This document shows positions 1 to 5,737 of a stretch of 5,737 nucleotides of DNA, piece after piece. This stretch comes from Candidatus Cloacimonadota bacterium (lineage in GTDB: Bacteria; Cloacimonadota; Cloacimonadia; Cloacimonadales; Cloacimonadaceae). Both the position numbers and the translations under genes were made by a program. Under the pieces are notes generated by a model that saw only the letters and a program-made list of their open reading frames with translations, was not told the origin of the DNA and made no database searches. Position 1 is the stretch's first letter, and the number at the start of each line of letters is the position of its first letter. The stretch lies in contig DAHVPA010000124.1 in the NCBI GenBank assembly GCA_027318525.1, positions 1-5,737 of the forward strand, written 5' to 3'.

Positions 1-2348
1 AGTTCGCAAAAATTTACTTGGACGGGCTGGCTAATATAATCATCGGTAATTGATGTTGAGCGCATAATCAGAACTATGCTTTGACTGGCTTGAGGCACAA
101 TGGTCAGTTCGCTGCTTGGGGTACCATTGAAAGAAACGAGTTCCCATCCGGGTTCAGGACTGGCTAACAAACTAATAGGGATACTTTGAAAGTATTTATA
201 ATCACCAGCTGCTAAATCAATCCTGTTGTTGACTCGGATTTTGGCAGCTTCGGGGGGCTGGATAAGCAAAGTAACATCGGCAATCCCGGGTAATCCAAAT
301 TGAGAGGCAATCGCATTTCTGATGAAATCTGGGCGGTTGGTGGCAAAAGACTCCAGGGCGTTCACCTCACCTCTCCAGATAGACATGCTTTCCGGCATGC
401 TCCAACGGTTAATATGCTGCGGCATTGAGTTTTGAAATTGCAGTTCATATTGCTGGATTTGGCTGTTCACTTTGTCCGGCAGCCAGTTATTGTTCAAACG
501 GTCAGCCAAAGTGTTGATGAAATTGTCTCTAAAATCCGTGTTTGTAATGAGTCTTCTGAACAGCAGTGTTCTCCACTCCAGAGTATCAGCCAGAGCTCTG
601 GCTAAGGTGTTATGTGACCAGTAGGGGTTCTGATACAATCCAAAACTGTAGTCCATATCATAAACCAGCCAACGCCACCGTCCGTCATGTCCATATTCTG
701 CAGCGGGATTATAGGCTACCCGTTTTCGCCAATAACGGATGTTATTACCTGGCCAGTCTGAGTTGCCGGCATATATCTCACCTGCCATATATTCAGTGTA
801 GTTGGAAAAATCAATTTTAGTTTGCAAGTATTGCCAGGCAGATGGATTGGACATATCATTCAAACTGATAAAATCCAAAAGAGCCAGGTAATCCTGATTA
901 TCACCGCAAGTAGCAAACCATTGACGTTCGAGCACATCTAGCTGGGATTCGACTATGCCATAATGTTCGGAAATATAGTTTTCCCGCATGCGTTCCTGCA
1001 GGGTGTGAATTCCCCAATATTCACCATTAATAAAAACGACGTAAGGCTGGAAAGCTGATACATCAAGGTTCTGTTCCTTAAGCAAGCTCTGGATAAGGTT
1101 GTCGCGAAACAGGGTCTTATGGACATCATTGCCTGAGTTGCGCAAAACAAGGTCGCTAAAAGCAGTTTGATAACTACTGTCAAAGAAAGGATAGGATAAG
1201 CTGTTCAATGGACCGCCGGATGTTTTCAGCCTTAAAGATTTCATTCCGGCTCTGGCGGTATAAGTTCCCATTAACTCAACTTCACAATCCTTATGATAAA
1301 CCAACTCGCCGGTATTGGAAAACCAGTCCGTAGAGATAGGTCTATCCCAGTTTTGCATGAAATTGGCAGTAAAGAAACTAAGTCCGTCATATCCATTGCC
1401 AGCTACATATATCCCGGTATCAGGATCGAATAAATCATCAGGATTCATGGTCAAAGAGACAATAGGAAATTCTGGCAAACTGATACCAATCATGTAGGTT
1501 CCGGTTACAATTGGACTTGGAATAGCCTCTGAGCTAAAGCATCTGGTCTTGATTGTATGTATTTTGGGAATGTTCTGTGGGGGGGCAAACCACCAGTCAA
1601 GTTCACTGATGGGAGCGGGCAGATTGGGTAAAACGGTTGGTATCATGGATATGCCATTTGGTTCGGAACTCCTGTTGTGAAGTGTTAGCGGTCCATTCCA
1701 GATTGCAGAAGAGTCATTAGGCACAGAACCATCTGTGGTATAACGAATAATAACACCGATTTGGGAGGTAGAAAAATTTACAGTTATCGAATCAGCAAAC
1801 CATCCGCTGTTATGTGTTGCAACAGGTGGTTCAAGTGTCGTGATAACGCTGGGTTGGTTTTCTTCTCTGGGAGTTGGCTGTTGAAAGAAAAACCATGTAG
1901 TATCACTGGGCAGTCTTCCATAACTCTGATTATCAGGGATCGCTGTGACCGGCATTTGGTCAATAATCTGCAAATTGTCAAACCTGGTCAGAATAACGGA
2001 TTCACCAAATGCTGATATGGCAAAGTTAGTACCGCAATAGTCCCCATTGGGAGCTAACACTGGTGCTTCATTAACCGCCCAGACCAGAATGATTTGTCCC
2101 GGTGTGATAAAACTACCTTCTGGAAAACGGAACTTGGTGAGATTAGATGGATTATCAGACAAACAATATTGATTCAGGCTCAGGGTCGAATCGGCAGTGT
2201 TTTTTAGTTCAATCCAATCGCTGTATCTACCCAGGTAATCAGTAACCAAAGATGTATTGCTGGAGCAGACCTCATTGATTTGTAGAGAAAAAAGATTAAA
2301 TGGTGTCACAAATAAAAACAAAAAGAATAATTTGAGCAACTGCTTCAT
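1..2348 (-). CDS. Large exported LTD / Fn3-associated / CotH-domain protein, C-terminus cut by window edge
   Basis: An uninterrupted frame starts at ATG 2348 and stays open to position 3 (782 codons, no stop), so the 3' end lies outside the window. The N-terminus is a signal peptide: Lys at 2 and 6, then a Leu/Phe-rich stretch to about residue 21. Residues ~24-160 look like a lamin-tail domain (INEV at 24, SDWIEL near 43-48). Residues ~175-265 resemble a chitobiase/Fn3-associated domain (YTTDGSVPN at 203-211). Residues ~290-660 are a CotH domain, with LFDPDTGIYV (306-315), LRNSGND (402-408), FINGEYWGIH (439-448), NSDWPGNN (529-536) and YDMDYSFG (563-570). CotH proteins of Bacillus spores are atypical protein kinases. 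By analogy D531, N536, D564 and D566 are candidate catalytic or metal-binding residues; this is inference. Residues ~689-770 form a beta-rich module like those following CotH in secreted proteins. It is probably exported or surface-located. Substrate and role are unknown. It lies 29 nt after the amidase gene. Confidence 0.9.
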   Translation of the reverse strand, partial: MKQLLKLFFLFLFVTPFNLFSLQINEVCSSNTSLVTDYLGRYSDWIELKNTADSTLSLNQYCLSDNPSNLTKFRFPEGSFITPGQIILVWAVNEAPVLAPNGDYCGTNFAISAFGESVILTRFDNLQIIDQMPVTAIPDNQSYGRLPSDTTWFFFQQPTPREENQPSVITTLEPPVATHNSGWFADSITVNFSTSQIGVIIRYTTDGSVPNDSSAIWNGPLTLHNRSSEPNGISMIPTVLPNLPAPISELDWWFAPPQNIPKIHTIKTRCFSSEAIPSPIVTGTYMIGISLPEFPIVSLTMNPDDLFDPDTGIYVAGNGYDGLSFFTANFMQNWDRPISTDWFSNTGELVYHKDCEVELMGTYTARAGMKSLRLKTSGGPLNSLSYPFFDSSYQTAFSDLVLRNSGNDVHKTLFRDNLIQSLLKEQNLDVSAFQPYVVFINGEYWGIHTLQERMRENYISEHYGIVESQLDVLERQWFATCGDNQDYLALLDFISLNDMSNPSAWQYLQTKIDFSNYTEYMAGEIYAGNSDWPGNNIRYWRKRVAYNPAAEYGHDGRWRWLVYDMDYSFGLYQNPYWSHNTLARALADTLEWRTLLFRRLITNTDFRDNFINTLADRLNNNWLPDKVNSQIQQYELQFQNSMPQHINRWSMPESMSIWRGEVNALESFATNRPDFIRNAIASQFGLPGIADVTLLIQPPEAAKIRVNNRIDLAAGDYKYFQSIPISLLASPEPGWELVSFNGTPSSELTIVPQASQSIVLIMRSTSITDDYISQPVQVNFCE

Positions 2349-2352
2349 TAAA

Positions 2353-2358
2353 TCCCCT
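2353..2358 (-). promoter_or_regulatory. Probable Shine-Dalgarno of the CotH-domain gene
   Basis: The minus strand reads AGGGGA, four bases before ATG 2348. The spacing is shorter than ideal and the match to the anti-SD is partial. It is nevertheless the only purine-rich element in the 29-nt gap after the amidase stop, and the signal peptide begins exactly at this ATG, which supports the start. The gap is too short to hold a full promoter or terminator of its own. Confidence 0.5.
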
Positions 2359-2377
2359 ATTTTGATTACTGCGGCTC

Positions 2378-3535
2378 CTATGAAGTGCGGATGCGGTCGT
2401 AACGGAATTTAAAGCTTTTGATTCCTTCAAAGATTGTTCTGGCTAGCCTGTCCTGATACTGTTTATTTACCAAAAAGGATTCCTCGACAGGATTCGAAAT
2501 AAAACCCATTTCAACTAGGACTGCAGGCATGAAAGCTCCTCTTAACACGTAGAAATTTGCCTGACGTATTCCTCTATCCGGTGATTTGGTGCCAGCACAG
2601 ATATTCATTTGCAGTTTCAGGGCAAGGGTGTTGCTGTGTTCAAGATTCTCTGCTTGCATTATATCGGATAGGATGAGGGCAAGGTCATCATACTTTCTAA
2701 GTGCTTCAGTGCCGCCTTCGTATTTCTCAACCACAGAATTTTCCATTGCTTCAACAGCCCTGGCTTCATTAGTCTTGGCAGTTGAAAGATAATACATCTC
2801 AATCCCTTTGCTCGAGCGATCGCGTGATGCATTGGTATGGATGGATATAAACAGGTCTGCTTTATTATCATTGGCGAATCTTGTCCTTTCCTGCAAGGAG
2901 ACAAATTTGTCTTCTGATCTCGTCAACAGAACTCTGACATTCATTTCTTTTTCAAGATAGTTCTTTAACATTAGAGCTACACTTAGGTTGATGTTTTTTT
3001 CATAAGCTCCTATTGTTTTGCCAACAGCTCCAGGATCTCTTCCGCCGTGTCCGGGATCCAAAACAATAGTTCTGATTGTATTGTCTTGTGGCTTGCTAAT
3101 ATGGAGTTTGTTATCCTTAAAAGCGACTTTGTCTTTGAACAAGTCCGGGAGATTGGATATAAGAAACTCAAACGGCAAGTAGCAGATACCATTTTGTTGG
3201 ACTAAAGGTTGAGGATACAAGTAGTTTTTATTTTTGAAAGAGAAATATCTGGAACCGGATAAAAACAAGAATTGCTCATCATAGATATTGAGATATATCC
3301 TATTGTCAGAGCGCTCGTCCTTGACATTTGCCTTAAAAACACTAGCAATTTTTTCAAGTTCACAGTATCTGAGGTTATTAATGGTGTGAATTGGGATATA
3401 GATTTTATCAGCAGTATTTTTAATGTTTACTTCCAACGAATCTATATAATTCGAAGCAGATGATGTAGATGCCGATATTCCTAATATAATGAAGATAAAG
3501 CAGATTATTAAACTGAACCGGGGATTATATTTCAT
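2378..3535 (-). CDS. Exported N-acetylmuramoyl-L-alanine amidase (Amidase_3 family)
   Basis: This 385-residue enzyme is predicted to cleave the amide bond between N-acetylmuramic acid and L-alanine in peptidoglycan, outside the inner membrane. Residues 1-~28 are a signal peptide: Lys/Arg, a hydrophobic run at 8-20, then a Ser/Ala-rich cleavage region. Residues ~45-148 resemble a copper-amine-oxidase-N-like domain, often found before amidases, perhaps for wall binding. The catalytic domain spans ~154-378. Zinc ligands are H163 (LDPGHGGRDPGA), E179 (GAYEKN) and H233 (ISIHTNA), and the catalytic Glu is E342 (VLVEMGFISN); all are present. About 109 residues separate H233 from E342, including helix-like sequence at ~255-312. 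This is the size expected of AmiA/B/C-type enzymes with an autoinhibitory insertion rather than of the short Bacillus CwlC type. ATG 3535 is supported by the signal peptide and an upstream Shine-Dalgarno. The gene starts 3 nt after the radical SAM gene ends. The family call is secure; the exact cellular role (division, remodelling) is inferred. Confidence 0.95.
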   Translation of the reverse strand: MKYNPRFSLIICFIFIILGISASTSSASNYIDSLEVNIKNTADKIYIPIHTINNLRYCELEKIASVFKANVKDERSDNRIYLNIYDEQFLFLSGSRYFSFKNKNYLYPQPLVQQNGICYLPFEFLISNLPDLFKDKVAFKDNKLHISKPQDNTIRTIVLDPGHGGRDPGAVGKTIGAYEKNINLSVALMLKNYLEKEMNVRVLLTRSEDKFVSLQERTRFANDNKADLFISIHTNASRDRSSKGIEMYYLSTAKTNEARAVEAMENSVVEKYEGGTEALRKYDDLALILSDIMQAENLEHSNTLALKLQMNICAGTKSPDRGIRQANFYVLRGAFMPAVLVEMGFISNPVEESFLVNKQYQDRLARTIFEGIKSFKFRYDRIRTS

Positions 3536-3538
3536 CTT

Positions 3539-4450
3539 TTAACTCTCATGATTAGACTGATTCGTAAATGCTGGTGTCCATTCTGAAGAACAGGACAGCT
3601 CCTGGATAAATCCGTTTTCGAAGCCGATTCGTTCCAGTGTCTCCAAGAAATCATCGTATTCATTTTGGGTAATGCCGCGGTTTATTTCTGGAAACCTGAA
3701 GCTTTGCCAAGTAGGGTAGTATTGTGCCATTAAGCTGATAGCAGTATCATTGCCCAGATTGTCTGCAATCCAATGAAGACTTTCAGTTATTCCTGCAGCT
3801 TGTCCAGGCAGCACCAACATCCTGATAATCAATCCTTTCTGGGCTATGTTATCACGATCGAGAACCAGTTTGCCTACCTGTCTGTGCATCTCTAAGATTG
3901 CCTGTCTGCTCACGGAAGGATAGTCAGCTACTGAGGAATATTGCATACTATATTTTGGATCAGCATACTTCAAATCCGGCAAATATATGTCTACCAATCC
4001 GTTTAGATGCTCCAAAGTATCAGTGTTTTCATAAGCATTGGAATTCCAGACAACAGGTATGGAAAGTCCTTTTCCTTTTGCTTCTGATAAAACATCAGCA
4101 AGTTGTATACTATAATGGGTTGGAGTGACCAAATTTATGTTGTGTGCCCCCATTGCCTGCAATTCCAACATAATGGCAACTGCTTCTTCATTTTTCCTTT
4201 CCGATCCCCAACCTTTTGCGCTGATATTGAAATTCTGGCAAAAGGCACATTTGAGATTACAGAAAGAGAAGAAGATTGTTCCGCTGCCCCTGGTTCCGCT
4301 TAAAACAGGTTCTTCACCATAATGAAGCTGATGCAGGTTGATTTTTAGATTGGCGTTTGCCTGACAATAACCAAGGCTCTGATATCTGTTAATCCCGCAG
4401 AAGCGCGGGCAGATATTACAATGTGTCAATTCAGGATATCTAGGTTGCAT
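3539..4450 (-). CDS. pflX: PflX-like radical SAM protein (COG1313, pyruvate formate-lyase activase homologue)
   Basis: This 303-residue cytoplasmic iron-sulfur protein is related to glycyl-radical-enzyme activases, but its target is not established for the family. The radical SAM cluster motif is CNLKCAFC, with C64, C68 and C71, expected to bind a 4Fe-4S cluster and S-adenosylmethionine. An N-terminal Cys set at C11, C14, C18 and C29 (HCNICPRFCGINR, then GYC) is typical of this subfamily and may hold a second metal centre. Other family signatures are HYGEEP at 43-48, GSGTIFF at 55-61, GAHNINLVTPTH at 101-112, VDIYLPDLKY at 153-162 and the RQVG segment at 190-193. The start at ATG 4450 is one base after the cdd stop. 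I see no good Shine-Dalgarno, so initiation probably depends on coupling to cdd. The frame is open further upstream into cdd, but that extension lacks conserved sequence. A Phe replaces the usual Gly before C64 (FFSFCN). No glycyl radical enzyme gene is present in the window. Confidence 0.9.
   Translation of the reverse strand: MQPRYPELTHCNICPRFCGINRYQSLGYCQANANLKINLHQLHYGEEPVLSGTRGSGTIFFSFCNLKCAFCQNFNISAKGWGSERKNEEAVAIMLELQAMGAHNINLVTPTHYSIQLADVLSEAKGKGLSIPVVWNSNAYENTDTLEHLNGLVDIYLPDLKYADPKYSMQYSSVADYPSVSRQAILEMHRQVGKLVLDRDNIAQKGLIIRMLVLPGQAAGITESLHWIADNLGNDTAISLMAQYYPTWQSFRFPEINRGITQNEYDDFLETLERIGFENGFIQELSCSSEWTPAFTNQSNHES
3543..3547 (-). promoter_or_regulatory. Shine-Dalgarno of the amidase gene, inside the preceding gene
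   Basis: The minus strand carries GAGAG seven bases before ATG 3535. It lies within the last codons of the radical SAM gene, whose TAA occupies 3539-3541. Ribosomes finishing that gene would therefore sit on this site, which suggests translational coupling. Confidence 0.55.
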
Positions 4451-4451
4451 T

Positions 4452-4847
4452 TTAAAGCGAAAAACGTTCAGGAAGCAACTGAGAAAGTGTTGTTTCGTGC
4501 GTCGAAGTTTGATTGACGATGAAGACAAGCATATCCTGAGCGAATTCAGCCAACACTTGCCTGCAAGCACCACAAGGAGGGAAAGCCTTATCTGAATCTG
4601 CATAAATTGCAATTGCGGCAAATTCATGACTACCGCCTGCAATAGCTTGGAAGGCAGCATTTCGTTCAGCGCAAATGGTCATTGAATAGGAGGCATTTTC
4701 CACATTGCAGCCCTGAAACACTTTACCATCCTTGGTTAGTAATGCAGCTCCTATCTTGAATCCGGAATATGGTGCATATGCTTTTTGGGAAGCATTGCGC
4801 GCCTGTTCAATCAGTTCATTCTTTTTGTTTTCACTTAACATTATCAT
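4452..4847 (-). CDS. cdd: Cytidine deaminase
   Basis: This enzyme deaminates cytidine and deoxycytidine to uridine and deoxyuridine in cytoplasmic pyrimidine salvage. At 131 residues it matches the small homotetrameric Cdd class rather than the larger E. coli-type dimeric enzyme. The zinc-site motifs are complete: TICAERNAAF with Cys ligand C59 and proton-shuttling E61, and PCGACRQ with ligands C92 and C95. The substrate-binding segment CNVENASY (47-54, N48 and E50) is present, and the YAPYSGFKIGAAL segment (24-36) is characteristic. There are two possible starts, ATG 4847 and ATG 4841 (residues M1 and M3). I prefer 4847 because the AGGA at 4855-4858 is 7 nt from it but 13 nt from the second. 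The stop TAA is one base from the next gene's ATG, and the preceding oadB stop is 9 nt upstream. There is no obvious metabolic link to the sodium pump; co-transcription seems positional. Confidence 0.97.
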   Translation of the reverse strand: MIMLSENKKNELIEQARNASQKAYAPYSGFKIGAALLTKDGKVFQGCNVENASYSMTICAERNAAFQAIAGGSHEFAAIAIYADSDKAFPPCGACRQVLAEFAQDMLVFIVNQTSTHETTLSQLLPERFSL

Positions 4848-4854
4848 ATTTTTG

Positions 4855-4858
4855 TCCT
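4855..4858 (-). promoter_or_regulatory. Shine-Dalgarno of cdd, overlapping the oadB stop codon
   Basis: The minus strand reads TAGGA, where TAG (4857-4859) is the oadB stop and AGGA (4855-4858) is the ribosome-binding core. The 7-nt spacing to ATG 4847 decides between the two candidate cdd starts. The overlap of stop and binding site suggests coupled translation. Confidence 0.6.
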
Positions 4859-5737
4859 AATGTACTAATGCAAGAATCAAACCACCTGCGATGACCGAAC
4901 CTATCTGTCCTCCAACGTTAGCGCTGACAGCAGGCATCAATAGAAAATTAAAGGGATCTTCTTTCTGTCCCATCTGATGGATTACTCTGGCAGACATTGG
5001 AAAGGCAGAAATTCCGCATGCTCCAATCATAGGATTGATTTTATGCTTCCTGAACAAATTAATGAACTTCGCAAAAAGGACTCCACCCGCAGTGTCAAAG
5101 ATGAATGCTGCCAGACCCAGAAGGATAATTATCAGGGTCTGTAAACGCACAAACTGTGCTCCTGTCATAGTGGAGGCAATTGTTATGCCCAGAAGAATGG
5201 TAACAAGATTAGCCAGCTCTTTCTGAGCTGTTTGGGAAAGACTTTCCAGGACTCCGCTTTCTCTGATCAGGTTGCCAAACATTAGGAAACCGATTAAAGC
5301 AACAGATGCAGGTGCGACTAATCCTGCTAAAATCGTTATTGCAATGGGGAAGACGATTTTGACCGTTTTGGGAACTGCAGCAGAATGATAATCCATGTGG
5401 ATTTTTCGTTCATGTTGAGAAGTGAGAAGTCTTACGACCGGTGGTTGGATTATCGGCACCAAAGCCATATAGGAATAAGCCGCCACAGAGATTGGTCCCA
5501 GTAAATGGGGGGCAAATTTGTTGGCTACATAAATGGATGTTGGACCATCGGCAGCACCAATTATTCCTATGGATGCTGCTTCTCTGATGGGGAAACCGAA
5601 TACTGTAGCAAGAGTGATGGTCGCAAATATGCCAAATTGAGCTGCTGCTCCGAACAACAGCATATAAGGATTTGTCAACAGGGGTGTAAAATCTATCATA
5701 GCACCTATGGCGATGAAAATCAGGAGTGGAAACAACT
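4857..5737 (-). CDS. oadB: Beta subunit of sodium-translocating biotin-dependent decarboxylase (OadB family), N-terminus beyond window
   Basis: About 293 C-terminal codons of an integral-membrane protein are visible; the true start lies to the right of the window. The beta subunit decarboxylates carboxybiotin and pumps sodium ions outward. Numbering visible residues from the TTG at 5735, family signatures are LIFIAIGAMIDF (5-16), GIIGAADGPTSIYV (57-70), AAYSYMALVPIIQPP (85-99) and NPMIGACGISAFPMSARV (234-251). The residues reported as functionally important in Klebsiella OadB (D203, Y229, N373, G377, S382, R389) correspond to D63, Y89, N234, G238, S243 and R250 here, and all are conserved. 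Several long hydrophobic helices alternate with polar loops (for example 127-155 and 200-228). The missing N-terminal part is probably 80-140 residues. The partner biotinylated alpha and gamma subunits are not in the window. The beta subunit alone does not separate oxaloacetate, methylmalonyl-CoA or glutaconyl-CoA decarboxylase, so the symbol names the family. Confidence 0.95.
   Translation of the reverse strand, partial: LFPLLIFIAIGAMIDFTPLLTNPYMLLFGAAAQFGIFATITLATVFGFPIREAASIGIIGAADGPTSIYVANKFAPHLLGPISVAAYSYMALVPIIQPPVVRLLTSQHERKIHMDYHSAAVPKTVKIVFPIAITILAGLVAPASVALIGFLMFGNLIRESGVLESLSQTAQKELANLVTILLGITIASTMTGAQFVRLQTLIIILLGLAAFIFDTAGGVLFAKFINLFRKHKINPMIGACGISAFPMSARVIHQMGQKEDPFNFLLMPAVSANVGGQIGSVIAGGLILALVH

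Larger units (their letters stand above)
1..5737 (-). other. Probable five-gene operon (oadB - cdd - pflX - amidase - CotH/LTD), incomplete at both ends
   Basis: All five genes share the minus strand with gaps of 9, 1, 3 and 29 nt. No terminator hairpin with a T-run and no gap large enough for a standalone promoter is visible between them. Ribosome-binding sites for cdd and the amidase overlap the end of the preceding gene. An internal promoter inside the amidase gene driving the CotH gene cannot be excluded. The operon promoter must lie right of the window. Confidence 0.7.

Noticed and set aside
181..195. 15-nt palindrome ATACTTTGAAAGTAT
   Set aside because: It is a 7+1+7 inverted repeat inside the CotH coding frame. 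About this many are expected by chance in a window of this size, and there is no gene boundary there.
566..2015. Plus-strand open frames of 60-84 codons inside the CotH gene
   Set aside because: They have no recognisable domains and lie antisense to a well-supported gene whose conserved motifs run through the same DNA.
1..2348. Evidence for spore formation from the CotH domain
   Set aside because: CotH domains are widespread in non-sporulating bacteria and nothing else in the window relates to sporulation.
2349..2377. Terminator or promoter between amidase and CotH gene
   Set aside because: The 29-nt gap has no stable hairpin and is too short for a full promoter.
4451..4660. Longer start for the radical SAM gene (ATG 4660), overlapping cdd out of frame
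   Set aside because: The 70 extra residues show no family signature and overlap the conserved 3' half of cdd. Family similarity begins right after the ATG at 4450.
4839..4841. Alternative cdd start at the second ATG
   Set aside because: The only ribosome-binding core is 13 nt away from it, but 7 nt from ATG 4847.
5235..5247. Inverted repeat GGAAAGACTTTCC
   Set aside because: It lies within the oadB coding region, is only 6+1+6, has no T-run, and looks coincidental.
5733..5735. TTG as the real start of the decarboxylase beta subunit
   Set aside because: It falls inside a conserved membrane segment (LFPLLIFIAIGAMIDF) that is internal in the family, so the gene is cut by the window edge.

Overview
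The window holds five genes, all on the minus strand and packed head to tail, so transcription runs from the high-coordinate end toward position 1. In order of transcription they are: (1) the 3' part of an integral-membrane beta subunit of a sodium-pumping decarboxylase (oadB family); (2) cytidine deaminase (cdd); (3) a PflX-type radical SAM protein; (4) an exported N-acetylmuramoyl-L-alanine amidase; (5) a very large exported protein that combines a lamin-tail domain, a chitobiase/Fn3-associated domain and a CotH (atypical protein kinase) domain and runs off the left edge. The gaps are 9, 1, 3 and 29 nt, which strongly suggests one operon with translational coupling. No gene is broken, no stretch over 300 nt lacks a gene, and I see no tRNA, rRNA, insertion sequence, CRISPR array, terminator or long repeat.

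The content suggests an anaerobic, fermentative, Gram-negative-type bacterium. A biotin-dependent sodium-pump decarboxylase and a PflX-like radical SAM protein fit anaerobic metabolism. The amidase carries the large insertion seen in division amidases of diderm bacteria. Large secreted LTD plus CotH proteins are frequent in Cloacimonadota, Fibrobacterota and Bacteroidota-like lineages. A Cloacimonadota-like origin is my best guess, but it is inferred from gene content only. The DNA is moderately AT-rich by eye, and codon usage looks similar across the five genes.

Functionally the operon divides in two. The upstream half is cytoplasmic or inner-membrane metabolism: sodium-motive decarboxylation, pyrimidine salvage and a radical-SAM reaction of unknown target. 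The downstream half is envelope biology: peptidoglycan hydrolysis and a surface or secreted CotH-type protein. I find no clearly new multi-gene system. The least understood components are the CotH/LTD protein and the PflX-like enzyme.
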